Shown: in pieces, positions 12,601 through 23,925 of the stretch | How the letters are laid out: the number at the start of each line of letters is the position of its first letter | How positions within the stretch are numbered: position 1 is the stretch's first letter | NCBI RefSeq assembly: GCF_018320785.1 | Contig: NC_054873.1 | Location: 25,572,196-25,636,195, forward strand | Direction: 5' to 3' | DNA from: Cheilinus undulatus | Taxonomy: Eukaryota; Chordata; Actinopteri; Labriformes; Labridae | DNA: 64,000 nt | Program-made: the position numbers and the translations under genes | The notes under the pieces: generated by a model | What the model was told of the DNA's origin: nothing | The model's input: the letters and a program-made list of their open reading frames with translations, nothing else | Database searches by the model: none

Positions 12601-14096
12601 TTCACTAGCCTTCTGAGGCCAGCTGCTGAGAAACATCCCCACAGCATGATGCTGCCACCACCGTGCTGGATGGTGCTTTTGTAGTGATGTGCAGTGTTTG
12701 GTGTCTGCCAAACGTTGTGTGATGTCTGACGGCCGGGCACCATCTTGGGGTGCGGGTGGTCTAGTGGTTTAAGGCGTGCCCCATGTACGAGGTTGGCCCA
12801 GGTTCGAATCTAGCCTGTGGCACTTTCCCACATGTCTCTCTCCAGCTCTTTTATCCATGTTTCAGATTCTGTCCACTGTCCCCCTCTGTCAATAAAGGCA
12901 TAAAATGCCCCCAAAAATATTTTAAAAAAGGCACCATGTTGGTCTCATCAGACCAAAGAACTTATGAGTTTTCTTCAATAGTGGCTTTCTCTTTGCCACT
13001 CTCTAGGCTTTGACAGATGAAGAACCCAGACAAGTGTTGTATTCAGAGTCTCTCCCATCTCGGCTTCTGAAGTTTGTAACTCCTTCAGAGTAGTCATAAG
13101 TGGCTTGATGGTCTCTCTCTCTAGCCTTCTTCTTACATGGTCACTCACGGTTTGTGAGGACGTCCTGATCTAGGCAGATTTACACATGTTCAGTGCCTTA
13201 GAATTTTTTGTATCCATCCCCTGACTTATAAATTTCAATAGCCTTTTCTCTGAGTTGCTTGGAGTGTTCTTTTGTCTTCATGGTGTAATGGTAACCAGGA
13301 ATACTGATTAACCAGTGACTGGACCTTCCAGACACAAGTGTCTTTATACTTTAACCACTTGAGACACATTCACTGCACTCAGGGGATCCCTATTTCCCTA
13401 ATTGTGAGACTACTATCACCAATTGGCTGAATTTTTGTAAACTTAGGTCAGTCACTTTAAAGAGGGTGAATATTTATACAGTCACTTATTTAACTTACAT
13501 ATTTTCATTTAATTGACATTGCTTTGTAGAAATGTGTTTTCTCTTTGACATTTAAGAGTTTTTTTGTTTGTTTGTTTTTGTTTTCAAAAAGCAAAATTGT
13601 ATTGACCATAATTGATTTGTAAGACCGGTTAAAGGGTAAAACATTCAAGGGATGAATACTTGTAATTGGTACTGTATGTCTGTATTTGTGTGTTTGTCTT
13701 CTGCAGGAGGGTGGGGTCAGTGGATTTCTCCACTCATTCATAGCAGAGGTGTTTGCAATGGTTAGAGCCCATGTAGCAGCCCTCGGTGGCAATGCAGTGG
13801 TTTCCTACAGCATGAAAGAGTGTGTGTTCATGGAGAATCCAAACAAGAATCAGGTAGTCACTAATACACATCATTAACACTTATTCTTTAAGTATTCATT
13901 TAATTCATTTCATTTATGGTTGGAACACACCTCAGAGTTAATGGTTTTCTCTGTTTTAATTTTCCTGCAGGCTCAGTGTCTCATCAACGTGAGTGGTGAT
14001 GCCGTCATATGTGTCAGGGAATCGGACCAGGAGCCAGCTCCCACAACGATAAACTCTGCACAGAGCTGCACTAGTGGAACAGACACAGCTTCATGA
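782..14096 (+). CDS. c2cd5: C2 domain-containing protein 5 (CDP138), 3' part of gene
   Basis: C2CD5 is a calcium- and lipid-binding AKT2 substrate that helps GLUT4 vesicles fuse with the plasma membrane in insulin-stimulated cells. Exons: 782-896, 1061-1159, 1273-1384, 3149-3228, 3820-4006, 4107-4271, 5416-5556, 5631-5694, 5859-5920, 7638-7736, 7882-7971, 8083-8161, 8836-8928, 9021-9089, 9362-9394, 9718-9819, 10993-11186, 13707-13853, 13971-14096. Every junction keeps phase, giving about 685 codons. A 45-nt exon at 873-917 of the 4-kb block is listed separately. Recognisable blocks are [16 protein letters not shown], a CGFC...CYHC zinc-type pair, [50 protein letters not shown] and [11 protein letters not shown]. 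The stop is TGA at 14094. The N-terminal C2 domain lies outside the window, so the gene is partial. The assignment is firm; inclusion of the exons between 8836 and 9819 in every transcript is not. Confidence 0.95.
1395..3029 (-). mobile_element. Tc1-like DNA transposon, nearly intact, IR/DR type
   Basis: This 1635-bp element sits in a c2cd5 intron, flanked by TA on both sides (1393-1394, 3030-3031). Inverted repeats of about 240 bp (1395-1636 and 2793-3029) are almost identical. Each carries the word aaaaagtatgtgaaccc twice, at the outer tip and near the inner end, which is the IR/DR arrangement known from Sleeping Beauty-type elements. The close match of the two arms argues for a recent insertion. 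The transposase is encoded on the minus strand inside the element. I cannot name the family subgroup. Confidence 0.95.
1614..2653 (-). pseudogene. Tc1 transposase with a single frameshift
   Basis: The start [16 protein letters not shown] begins an HTH (paired-like) DNA-binding region with a second helix-turn-helix around [15 protein letters not shown]. The catalytic part carries the DDE triad: [13 protein letters not shown] and DLNSIEMLW, with 34-residue type spacing before the Glu. [11 protein letters not shown] is the usual glycine-rich box. Two frames cover 2653-2255 and 2258-1614. They join at a run of seven T (2275-2281 on the plus strand), where one lost base would explain the shift. 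The total of about 346 residues equals a normal Tc1 transposase. The stop codon lies inside the inverted repeat. No other damage is visible. Confidence 0.9.
4873..4917 (+). CDS. c2cd5: candidate 45-nt alternative c2cd5 exon
   Basis: Between the exons ending at 4271 and starting at 5416 lies an open 15-codon block reading [15 protein letters not shown]. It is preceded by cattaaag and followed by gtactg. It is phase 0 on both sides, matching its neighbours, so including or skipping it keeps the frame. The composition looks coding. The acceptor has a weak pyrimidine tract and the donor lacks the usual +5 G match, which suits regulated splicing. No transcript evidence is available here. Confidence 0.5.
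5767..5795 (+). repeat. poly(T) tract of 29
   Basis: An uninterrupted run of 29 T lies in the c2cd5 intron before the exon at 5859-5920. It is probably a slippage-prone simple repeat or the reversed tail of an old retroposed fragment. No source element is recognisable beside it. Confidence 0.9.
6092..6667. mobile_element. hAT-type MITE, 8-bp target duplication
   Basis: The ends are caggggtgtcaaactca (left) and, reversed, cagggatgtcagactta (right). They are flanked by perfect 8-bp duplications atttagat at 6084-6091 and 6668-6675. The 576-bp body has no transposase frame and is full of degenerate tttgacatttt and tctcatattt words. CAGGG termini with 8-bp duplications are the hAT signature, so this is a non-autonomous copy. 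It sits in the 1.7-kb c2cd5 intron between the exons at 5859 and 7638. Confidence 0.85.
6668..7637 (+). other. c2cd5: c2cd5 intron remainder
   Basis: This is the rest of the intron before the exon at 7638. Nothing recognisable is seen apart from AT-rich unique-looking sequence and a normal acceptor (tgtcctccag). Confidence 0.5.
9654..9686 (+). repeat. (TG)n microsatellite before a c2cd5 acceptor
   Basis: About 16 TG units are followed by a broken TG/GC-rich stretch and then tctccag. The run ends 31 nt before the exon at 9718-9819, so it takes the place usually held by the branch point and pyrimidine tract. Confidence 0.95.
9820..10992 (+). other. c2cd5: c2cd5 intron with simple repeats
   Basis: This intron of about 1.2 kb contains scattered CA-rich words, a GC-rich stretch near 9955-10030 and a poly(C) run at about 10920-10931. 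No transposon ends or RNA genes are recognised. Confidence 0.5.
11539..12283. mobile_element. MITE-like element nested in the old Tc1 copy
   Basis: Inverted termini match over about 30 bp: ccctaaaata...cggtc on the left, and the reverse of gaccgaac...tattttaggg on the right. The 745-bp body has no transposase and is richer in G and C than its surroundings. It splits the Tc1 sequence between the words for tatggacaggtctc and atctaaacactgcaatttt, which adjoin in intact Tc1 relatives. The target duplication is unclear (ggtctcac versus tcaaaaca), so the superfamily is unassigned. Confidence 0.7.
12749..12929 (+). mobile_element. tRNA-derived SINE with 13-bp target duplication
   Basis: The head shows a tRNA-like A box (tggtctagtggtttaagg) and B box (ggttcgaatct). 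The tail reads aataaaggcataaaatgccc followed by A-rich sequence. It is flanked by ggcaccatcttgg (12736-12748) and ggcaccatgttgg (12930-12942), a one-mismatch duplication. It is inserted into the transposase region of the old Tc1 copy. The same family recurs at 48724-48907 on the other strand. Confidence 0.9.
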
Positions 14097-14234
14097 CAGT
14101 AAAACATAGAGGCTTGCTTTGTCAGCAAGACACACAATCTGAGTGAACATGCTCCCCAAGTCTAGCCGTCCAAATATGAGTCATTATTGTTTGCCTTAAA
14201 ACTGTGTAAAAGATCTAAAGGTTTGGACACAGTT

Positions 14235-14240
14235 AATAAA
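14235..14240 (+). promoter_or_regulatory. c2cd5: polyadenylation signal AATAAA for c2cd5
   Basis: AATAAA lies 139 nt after the c2cd5 stop, with a second copy about 29 nt further on (14264). Another near 15708 could serve a long 3' UTR form. Confidence 0.6.
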
Positions 14241-16878
14241 GAACAAGTACTCATGCACTCTCAAATAAAATGCAGTCTTTCTTGATATAGGACTAGAGGA
14301 TGTCCCTCTTTTTTAATGTGTAACAGAAAATTATGTTTTTAGGAGAAACTTGATTCAGCTACTGGGGATCTGAGAGTGTTGAACTTTTTTTTTATGGTAA
14401 AACCTGCAGCCAAAGTATCACTGCTATGTATTAACAACCGTCCATTTTGGCCATTTCTTAGTGTGTTAACACAAGAGATACCTGAGGCAGCTATGACTAA
14501 TTTGTGCGTCAATTTCTCAAGAGTCATTAAAGTGATATGCCAAAAGGGATGCAGTCATAAACCTCCAAATAATGTAGTACATCAGGATTTTAAACCAGTG
14601 TTTGACTTTGTATTGAGTTTTTTTCAGGTTCTTGCTTACTTTTGAGTGGCTACATAACTATAAAACAAGATCTGCACTAAAGTTTCACAAAGCTAATGCT
14701 CTTACTTTAAAAAGAAATTACACCCCAAACTATAATATTTAAGGTAGAATTTGAAAAATCCTGGCAGGCATTAGATGCATATTTGTAGTATTGAAGCAAT
14801 ATTTAATTGGTGACCACTTTCAAAGTTTACATGGACTTATTAAAGCATCCTAATAACTTGACATGAGTGCTCACAAAGGCAATATTATACATACAATCTG
14901 ATATCCTCATTAGGTCTAAAATAATGATGTCTCTCATTACAGCTTTATGTTTGAGTGACTTGAATAAAATTGAGGCCAGGATAATAGAGGTATTAACATA
15001 TTTTTATAGCAATATAGCATACTTTGTATCCCAGTGACTATTTTACAAAAAAAAACTATAAAATATGTCAATTGCATAAAGTGAGATGAACAAGGGCTTT
15101 GGGTAGAATAGTGGACTGAAAAAAATAACATAGATACAATTATAGTCTTATCTTTGACCATGTAGGGTTTGGTACCAGGGATAATTCATAGGAAACGCTC
15201 ATATTACTCTGGTTTATTAACTCTGTGTGTACTGGGGCAACCTTTGCTGTGCTAGAAGCAGTTCCTCGTCTTCATGGTTCTTGCTGTCTGTCAAGTGTCT
15301 CACAGCTTTGTCAAACCTCAACTCTGTCTCCTCTGGAACTGTTTCTAATAATAGTCATGCTACTGATTAATTCAACATTTATATATTCATCACAGAAAAG
15401 AAGCATCCTCTGGTATAGGTGCCACCTGAAAATAAACTGTGTAAATGTTCTCTAAAATCAGATTTTAATATTTTTTCAGTGTAAATGTACAATACTTACT
15501 GCTTATTTGCCTGTGCAATGAATATCTGATGCTTTGATCGGCTGTGTCAGAGAATTAGTGGTACTCTTATCTCTTGTTGTGATCAGTTTCTGATATGTGT
15601 GTCTAAAACTTGAATGTACATATTTAGATGCTCTTGCTTTCTGACTAGCAGCATGCAGACCCTCTTTTTATTGCCATGAATCTGTATGCCTGCTGGTAAG
15701 TCTTGCACAATAAAATCAGACAGACCAAGATGCATCCGTTTGATTATTATCTTTGAAGTGTGAATAGACTTTTCTTGTTAAACAGGAAGAAAGTAAGTGA
15801 CAAGACACTGCAGGCCCACGCTATATGGTACCAAGTTCAAGCTGTGTCAGCTTAACAGGAACAGGACACATTTTTTTTACATTCTGTGTTGAAGAGAAAA
15901 AGATTTCAGTTATGTGTTATATTAAGTAATCTGTCTCCTCACATATTGTTTTGACCCTTGGTTTTACAGTAATGGCCATCAATGTTTTTGTTTGAGTGGG
16001 TAATCTTCAGTGACAGCTGACTAGCATTAAGGTCAAAAGTAAATATTTTAAAACTCCTTTGATGATGTTTTCAGCTGGGTAGGAAACACACTGATTGTAA
16101 GTTGATGCCACTTTAAGGCCCCCAAAAGCAAACACCACCATCAAGACTGACTATTTTTGGGATAGTTAATCTGAATGTCTGTAACAGCTGCCATGTTGAT
16201 GCATGAGATTGATGCCTGACAAAAGTGAAAAACCAGCATCAGAAAAAGAATCATAAAAGATGAAATACTACTTTAACCACACAGGAGTCAAAAAGTTTCT
16301 CAGATCATCATCAGCCCAATTCTGTTTATTAAAACGACTCAATATATAATTACTGCAAGTGTTTGGGGAAAATCTACTTTTCAGCCACACGTGAAAAATC
16401 CCTAAAAAAATCATGGGCTCTCTAGGGATATGTTTATCCCCTCATGCCCAAGCTTTTGTTTTGTATGTATTTTTAGTTTTTAGTTTCTTATTTGGGAAAA
16501 GTGGGGCCTGGTAAGTAAAAAAAAAAACAAAGCCTAAACCCTAGCTTTGAACAGGAAGGATTTTAAGTACTATTTCTTAATTAAATAAATGTAGAAAATC
16601 TACAGGGATGATAATCAACAATGGTGAGAATGTTGAGCCTAATGGTCAGAAACACGGGAGACCTCTGAAAGCGGATATAAAACATATTTTTACGACCCTT
16701 CCTGAATGCAGCACATTGTCTTAAAGCCTGCAGCGACATCTAGCGGCCATCATTCGCGTATTGCTACGTGTCTCTGGTCTCCCCCCAGCTACGTTTAATC
16801 CCGTTCCGCTTCCCGTTCCTCCACAGGAACGGCGGCGGTAGCTCAGCTGGTTATCCCGCCCAGCAGCTCAACTCCAAC
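14241..16878. other. intergenic, c2cd5 to lmf2
   Basis: About 2.6 kb separate the two genes, which are transcribed in the same direction. Most of it is AT-rich without recognisable coding sequence. The last 150 bases before lmf2 are GC-richer and carry purine/pyrimidine ETS-like words (cgcttcccgttcc) with no TATA box, as expected for a housekeeping promoter. An AATAAA at about 15708 is a possible distal c2cd5 poly(A) site. Confidence 0.55.
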
Positions 16879-19800
16879 ATGGGGGAAATCATCCTGCCAC
16901 AGCGCCTGTTCCTCTGGTGCATGGCAGTCATCTACCTGTCTGCCTTTGTTTCGCTCTATGTGCAGATACCAGGTGAGACTCCACTCTGCTCTCTGTGTGA
17001 AGCTGCCTCACCTCTCTCTCTGTAGTGTTGCTGTTTGTTGGCCTGCTAGCTGTGGACTTGGCGCTCTGTCTTCCTGCGCTTCTCATGCTGTCGAACACCG
17101 CCTGGAAGTTTCTGTGTGGTTCAAAGGAATTTCTCCTGCTGCGAGCTAATCTGACAAGCTAACAGTGGCCAAGAGACTACAGCCTGTAGTAAATAAACAC
17201 ACATGATGCACAATGCAATGTGCTACAGTAGCCCAAATAAGTTAAATACGCTTGGGTAAGGATTCAGAGGACGACAGCTTCTCCTTTGTGTTGATCAAAA
17301 TAAACTGGGAATGTTGCATGTTAATAGGAACTGAGTCACATTACTTAAATAAGTTTACATGAACTTTTGCTGTATTTCAGTACAATTCTGTAATGTATTA
17401 GAAACATTTAAGGCGTGTAAACTGTAGTAATAATGAATAATATTGATATCAAACTGATATTTTTAGTTTATATGAAAAACGTATGTGCAAACTCCTATAT
17501 CCATGGTTCTTAATTTAAATGCCACCTTTGGAGTGGCTGAAGTGCAAGAGACTCCCTCTTAATACAAACAATTGTCTTAAACAATTTATTTTTACATTAT
17601 CATAAACTATAGTTCATATTAGCAATTAATCTGGAAAAATTGATATTTGGTGGACGAGACGATACATTTTATCACCAGACAAAATATCACGATACTATGC
17701 TGTATCGATTTTTTTCTCCCACCCCTAATAATTATATGATAGAAAGTCGACATTATGTGATCAGTCAGTCAGTTATGAGGTAAAAAGCCATAAATATGGG
17801 ATAAAAAGTCGAAATTATAAGATGGTTACTCAAAATCACAAGATAAAAAGTCAAAATAGTGGGATTTTAAAGTAAAAATTATGAGATAGTTGGTCAGAAT
17901 AATGAGAAAAAAATTAAAAATTATGAGATTCAAAAGTCAAATATGAGATAAAAAATTGAAATTTTGACCTTTCATTATAATTTTTACTCACCATCTCATA
18001 ATTATAACCTACTTTATCAAAATTCTACTATTTCATTATTTTTATTCAGGATTTTTTAATTAAATGCTCAATGACTCTCTATTGATTGAAAAAAAAATAG
18101 TTATTTGCGTTGCTGTAAACATCTGCAGCAGATTCCTCACATTAATGTTTACCCAACAACTTCGCTGTTGATATTTCATCTCAGTGTTTATTTAATCCAT
18201 TTGTAGGTCTCTATGGTAACGATGGACTGTTGCCTGCCCGGTGGCAGCTGCGATACAGCGGTAAAAGTCTGGGGGAACAGCTGCTGTCCCGTCCCACCCT
18301 ATTGTGGCTTGGACCTCGGCTTGGCCTGGACACGCACACTGCCATGGAGCTGCTGTGTCTTATTGGTGCTGCACTGAGTCTCGCCGCCTCTCTTGTAGAA
18401 GGTTTTAGAGACAGCGTGGTGTTTTTCTGCCTCTGGGCCTTATACATGTCCTTATACCAGGTGAGTACGGACTGAGACTTGTTTTCTTTCAAGTTTGTTC
18501 CTTCTCTCACTCAGTGATTTTGTTCCTGTTTCAGGTGGGGCAGGTATTCCTCTACTTCCAGTGGTGAGTGGGGTTATTATTTGTAATTAATGATGCAGTT
18601 CTCTTATTAGCAGCATGTTAAAGATCCAAAGATAGCTTTTACAGTTTGCTGACAAGCTTATGTCATCCTCAGTCTCTTGTTTGTAACATTGCAGTAATGT
18701 TTGTCTCTGCTGCTGTGCAGCAACACTGTAAACATTGCTTTTCTACAGTGACAGCCCTTGCTTTACTTCCTCTCTGCCCCTCTCATGTTTGCCACTCTTC
18801 TGTCTTTTTCAATGTTCCCTCGCTTGTTCTTCTTTTTACTGTGCAGGGACAGCTTGCTTCTGGAGACAGGTTTCCTCTGTATCCTCATCGCCCCGCTCAC
18901 ATTAATCAGAGGGTCCCGAGGGGTCAGAGAGCACGACCGTGTGACCTTCTGGCTGGTCCGCTGGCTGCTCTTCAGGCTCATGTTTGCCTCTGGTGTGGTA
19001 AAGCTCACGTCACGATGTCCCACATGGTGGGGTCTTACAGGTACATATGGCTTTGTATAGTGAGGATTTTACAACAAAATCACACTGACATCAGAGCTTT
19101 GCAAGTTTGATTCAAAAATCTTTGTGCTGTTTAGCGTACCCCTCCCCCAAAACACCAATATTTTTGTCTCTCTTTAACTATCCTGTCTAATAACAAAAGA
19201 AACAAGACGAAGACAGAATATTGTTCCAAGCTTATGGCATTATTATATTATGTACTGTTTAATTGTTATTTTAAGTGAACTATTATGATCTCATATACAT
19301 TTTTCTCTGTTTTGAACAGCTCTGACATATCACTATGAAACCCAGTGTATCCCCACACCGGCGGCCTGGTTTGCCCACCAGTTACCGGTTTGGTGGCAGA
19401 AATTAAGTGTGATGGGGACCTTCATTATAGAGATTGCAGCACCTTTGCTTTTCTTCAGCCCACTGCGTAGACTCAGGCTGGGTGCCTTCTACTTACAGGT
19501 AGATAAATCTGCAGTACTGTTTTACCAGTTTGATAACTTCATTATCTTAGGATCTGGGTTGTGTGCATGTAAAGCTTTGTTTAGAAGACTATCACCCCTT
19601 AGAAATAAATGTTTTCTGCAGTTATTTATTACAAAACATATAAAAATTATTTGTTTGTTTGGTTCTTTACTATAGGTGCTGCTCCAGATTCTCATCATAC
19701 TAACTGGAAACTACAACTTCTTCAACCTGTTGACTCTGACCCTCTGTCTCTCACTTCTGGATGACCAGCATGTACACTTCTGGCTTCGCAAGACACATAA

Positions 19801-22800
19801 GTCTAGCAGCAATGGTATGATCAATGTTGTGTCTACATGCAGACTAAATTGTTTTAAGAAGTAAAAAAATACAGGATTTACAGTATTACTATTCTTGGTC
19901 CAGGATTTGTTCACTCTGCCAGAGTTAATGTCCCGAACATCACTGTGCTTCCTCTCTCAGTCCAGTCAGACTCCAGGCTGTGGTCGTGGCTGTGTTACCT
20001 AATAGAGCTAGCAGTCTGGTCTCTCCTTATCTTTGGATCAATTGTAAGCTTTGACTTGAAGCTGGGCACACCGAAAAACTTCATTACCTCCAGAACAGGT
20101 GTGTGAGTGTATAAATATTTCAATAGAATTTATCAAATGCAACATTTTTGTTAATACTATTTTCCTCGCAGCATTCACATACCACCAGTTCAATCAGTTT
20201 CTGAAGACTGTCACCATCCCCTGTGTCTGGATCGGAGTTCTCTCCCTCACCTGGGAGATGATTACGTCCATGTTCCGGTAGGAATTTTTCTGTGTGTTTT
20301 TTTCCTTTGTTTTATTTACTGTGATTGTTACAGAATCCATATCAATGCACTTCCTCTTAAAATGTATTTTAGTGCAGTGGGAGCTCTAAAAACATGTTTT
20401 TCCAGGTGTGCATGTATCTCTGGCTTCCTGAGGAGATTTTTGGGAACTGTCCAGTGGACTTTGTTTGCTGCTGCAGCCGCTGCAATGTTCACTGTTAGTC
20501 TGGTAGGTACTTTCAGAAATACAGAGGGTTGAATTTATTTTGGAAACAATATACCATTCTCTTGAACCTGATCATTAATCAGACCTGGTTGCTACAATTG
20601 GAGTGGAGCTGGATGGTATATATTTTTAAAATCGTGGTGGCAAGTGCAGATGCGCTGCAGTCACATTGCAAGGATGTGTGATGTTAGTCATGTGACCTGA
20701 AACAATTTAAACAAAAGCCCATGTTTTTGTTTCCACCACTAATCTGTATTTAAAGAAAAACTAGTAAAATGACATTTTTTTCCATTATCATTCAACCCTT
20801 TAGATGTTTAGATTTCCATGTTGTCCTGCTTTGTCCAACATTATGTGTTTTTGTTGCTACAATTTCACAAAAACTTTTCTCTCATACCTCTGGCCATATT
20901 GTTTTTAAATCTCCCTCAGATTAATAAAGTATCTATCTTGTTCAGGTGCCATTCACATACATAGAGTATGACTCAAATGCCAGGCTGTGGCCAGGCGTTC
21001 GTCAGGCCTATGAGCTGGTGGATCGCTATCAGCTGGTCAACTCATACGGCCTGTTTAGGAGGATGACGGGAGTGGGAGGTCGGCCGGAGGTCGTCATTGA
21101 GGGAAGCAATGATGGAGTCACATGGACTGTAAGAAAAAACCTCTTTCATAGTTTGAAAAGTATCTAGAAATGCCCGTTAATGGCTGTTTATAGACCACAC
21201 TGCACATCTTGTTCAATGTTTACTTGATGTGTAAGATGTCTTTGTTTGCACAACTTTTAAGTGTTAAATACAACTACTCAGGCACCACTAAAGGGTCCTG
21301 TTGTACTGTTTAATAGGAGGTTGATCCCATCAGTATGTGTCTTTTCTTGTAGGAGATTGAGTTTATGTACAAGCCAGGAAACCTTAGTGCACCTCCTCCT
21401 GTGGTGACTCCTCATCAGCCCAGGCTGGACTGGCAAATGTGGTTTGCTGCCCTTGGGAGTCACATGCAGGCTCCATGGTTCACCAGCCTCCTATACAGAC
21501 TTCTTCAGGGCAAAAGCGATGGTAAGAATGTAAAGAGGGAGAGGCGGCACAGCAGAAAAATAGATACTGGGCGTCTTTTTAACTGCCTAACAGTTTATCA
21601 GTAGAAGAACAGCAAGAAAAGATACTACTTTTCTGCTTCTTATGGGTTAAACAGTGTAGTGTGCCAAACTTCACACTGTTGGGTAATATTAGAAGCATAA
21701 ATAAATTGAAAAACTGCTCATAATTTTTATCCTGTTCCTGGGCTGAACAGCATGTTGCCCTGTGACTGTGAAATGGTTTTCAGGCACTCAGGCACAGTCC
21801 TCTTTTTCTGTGATAGTCTGAGAAGTTACCCAATCATCATTAAGAGTGTGTTATTATAACCGTATGAAAAAAGTAATGCACCTGTGCATCACAGCATATG
21901 TAACAGGGTGTCCAACGCATTTGGCCTTGTTGTGTCTGGGCTAAACACAGCTTAAGTTTTATCATTTTTAATTTAATGATAAGGCTCCTTTGACATAAAT
22001 ATTGGGCTTAGTTGAGTGAATCCAGGACTGGACATCACATGACAGCAGCTGTGCTCTCACTAGTGTCAGATAAGAAAAAAATGCTGAAAGTTGTTCTTCC
22101 TAAAGTCTCTTTTGGTCCATTTCTATATGAAGTACTGGCTCAATTGTTTTTGGCTTGAGACAAGATACTATTGCAAAGTACAGGAGAGTTTGGGAAGTTA
22201 TACAGCAGTACTAAACCAACAATGAGAGGGTTTGATCCCTGTATCAACCATTCTAGGCTTTCTTTCTTTTTTTTTTTAGTTTCAATTGTACAGCTCAATT
22301 TACGTAACTACCATTATAGCCATCTCTGGGACCTATACTTAAAATCATCTGTTTATACATTTACATTTACATAGCAATACTTATACTGTATATATCCTCT
22401 AAAACTTCTTTATTCTTCATATATTTTTAACTGTGATTTTTGATAGACTTCTGCTCTTTCCTTTTTTCAATGTTGCTGCTCTAAGTGCCTTAAGTTGCCC
22501 ACCTGGTGACAAATAAAGTTTTTTTTTAATTGAATTGGATACTCTCAGTGCACTAGTGTCAGCTCACTTCACTTCACTTGGATCAGCACCAGAAGTGATG
22601 CCAAAAAGTACCAGGTACGATCCCTAATGAAAAAAAGTTGCAATGAGCCAAGCCAGTGCCTCATAGTAGAAATATTTTATTTTTATACAGATTGAAAGCT
22701 TCACTTTGTTGCCCCCATGTGGTGATATTAAGATTTAACATGTTGCAGAAGTCAGTGCAGTCACTGCTGCTCTGCTTTACAAGATAACATTAATAACACT

Positions 22801-23925
22801 GGACCAAAGCCATAAGCACCTAAAATTTAGATCCCACACCAGACATCAGGAAATGTTCTGACACCTAAATGATTCAAAGTTCAAGAGGAAGGCCGACTTT
22901 GATAATCCCTTGGAGCAATTTTTTCACTTTTCTTTAAAACATGTTTAAAGATGGCTTTTCTCTTCATCTTTTGCAGTAATTGAGTTGATCCAGACCGACG
23001 TTTCTCAATATCCGTTCCACCACCAGGCTCCTACCTACCTCCGAGCACACCGCTACAGATACTGGTTTACCGAACCAAAGGCTGATGGGTCAGTGCTCTC
23101 TGTGTCTGCCTCTTTCTCTGGGTGGTTTTCTGCAGCAGATTCTTGGTTTTAAGGACCAGAAAAGGCCAATCAGTACATTTTAAACTCATGTGAAATCTGC
23201 TAATATTGCTACAGTTTTCTGCAAATTATTAATGAAAAAATGTTTATGTCTTGATGCATTAAAAGTTTGAAACTAATTGTTCTAATTGTTATTTTTTTCC
23301 AATATGTAACCTTGTGGCTGCCTGTTTTTGTAGGTCTTACCCACAGCGTTGGTGGAGGAGGGTCTATGATGAAGAATTCTATCCCATAGTGCAACTGGGC
23401 AACACCTACCTGGAGAGCATGCTTAACCAGTTTGGACTGAAGGTGAATTTATCCTAAGATGAAGTTGAACCCCTTTTTTAATAAAGCACATGGGTGTTTA
23501 AAGTCAGACAGTCATTGATATTTATCTTCATTTATGTCAAGGACAAGTCCCCTCCTCGTTTATCTAACACGGCAGTTGCCAAGGCGGTGAGGTGGATTCG
23601 CTCCCAGGTCAGAGGTGTTCCTGCTCACACACTTATCTGGACTCTGATTGGCTGCAGTGCGACTCTCTGTCTACTCCAAGGATTACAAAACAGGAACAAG
23701 AACCCAGAAAGGACCTCTTTTCCTCCTGAGTCAGCTGATAGTGCTCACACAGACAAGGTCCCTGATGGATCTTCACCCAGCTGTGGGGAGTCAGATGAAC
23801 AGCAGGCAGAGGTGGAGGAAGAGGAGGAGAATGGAGACAGAGAGGACAGTGAAGATGAGGTTGAGGAGGATGGAGAGGAGAAAGACTCTGCTGGTGAAGA
23901 AGAGGACGATGAGAGAGATGAATAA
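16879..23925 (+). CDS. lmf2: Lipase maturation factor 2
   Basis: LMF2 is a multi-pass ER membrane protein of the LMF family. Its paralogue LMF1 is needed to fold lipoprotein lipase; the role of LMF2 itself is less defined. Exons: 16879-16972, 18207-18460, 18535-18563, 18847-19040, 19320-19498, 19676-19814, 19961-20098, 20172-20277, 20406-20502, 20946-21128, 21353-21521, 22977-23088, 23334-23442, 23542-23925. All phases agree, for 728 residues against about 707 in human. Signature blocks are [42 protein letters not shown] and the C-terminal DUF1222-type [13 protein letters not shown] and [12 protein letters not shown]. Several hydrophobic helices are visible between residues 10 and 350, and another ([15 protein letters not shown]) near the end. 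The start was chosen by homology ([12 protein letters not shown]); the frame is open further upstream. The last 40 or so residues are almost all Glu and Asp. Confidence 0.95.
17173..18206 (+). repeat. lmf2 intron 1 with degenerate AT-rich repeat
   Basis: From about 17750 to 18040 the intron holds loose repeats of a word like ataaaaagtcgaaattatgag with a period of roughly 20-30 bases. The complement (ctcataattataacc) follows near 17990, so the block can fold back. Similar words fill the hAT MITE at 6092, suggesting an old MITE interior. The rest of the intron shows nothing clear. Confidence 0.55.
21522..22976 (+). other. lmf2: lmf2 intron 11
   Basis: This is the largest internal lmf2 intron (1.45 kb). 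No exon is seen. A stretch ending gacaaataaagttttttttt near 22509-22528 resembles the 3' tail of an old retroposon, but no body could be recognised. Confidence 0.4.

Larger units (their letters stand above)
11250..13674 (-). mobile_element. decayed Tc1-like transposon carrying two insertions
   Basis: This second Tc1 family is flanked by TA (11248-11249, 13675-13676). Its outer ends share aagtattca and ccttgaatgttttaccctt in inverted orientation. Inner repeats with aatattcaccccctt (near 11455) and its reverse (near 13460) give an IR/DR layout. Transposase remnants are on the minus strand: [14 protein letters not shown] near 13270, and [16 protein letters not shown] plus [11 protein letters not shown] in an open block at 12480-12743. 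Stops, frameshifts and a missing piece of the DNA-binding region make it dead. It is interrupted by a MITE (11539-12283) and a SINE (12749-12929), so it is much older than the Tc1 copy at 1395. Confidence 0.85.

Noticed and set aside
16768-16878. Upstream in-frame ATG extending lmf2 by 37 residues
   Set aside because: The extension is low in conserved features, and family members begin near the [12 protein letters not shown] position.
16836-16880. tRNA-like sequence ggtagctcagctggtta just before the lmf2 ATG
   Set aside because: It matches an A box by chance, but there is no B box and no cloverleaf, and the stretch is the lmf2 5' leader.
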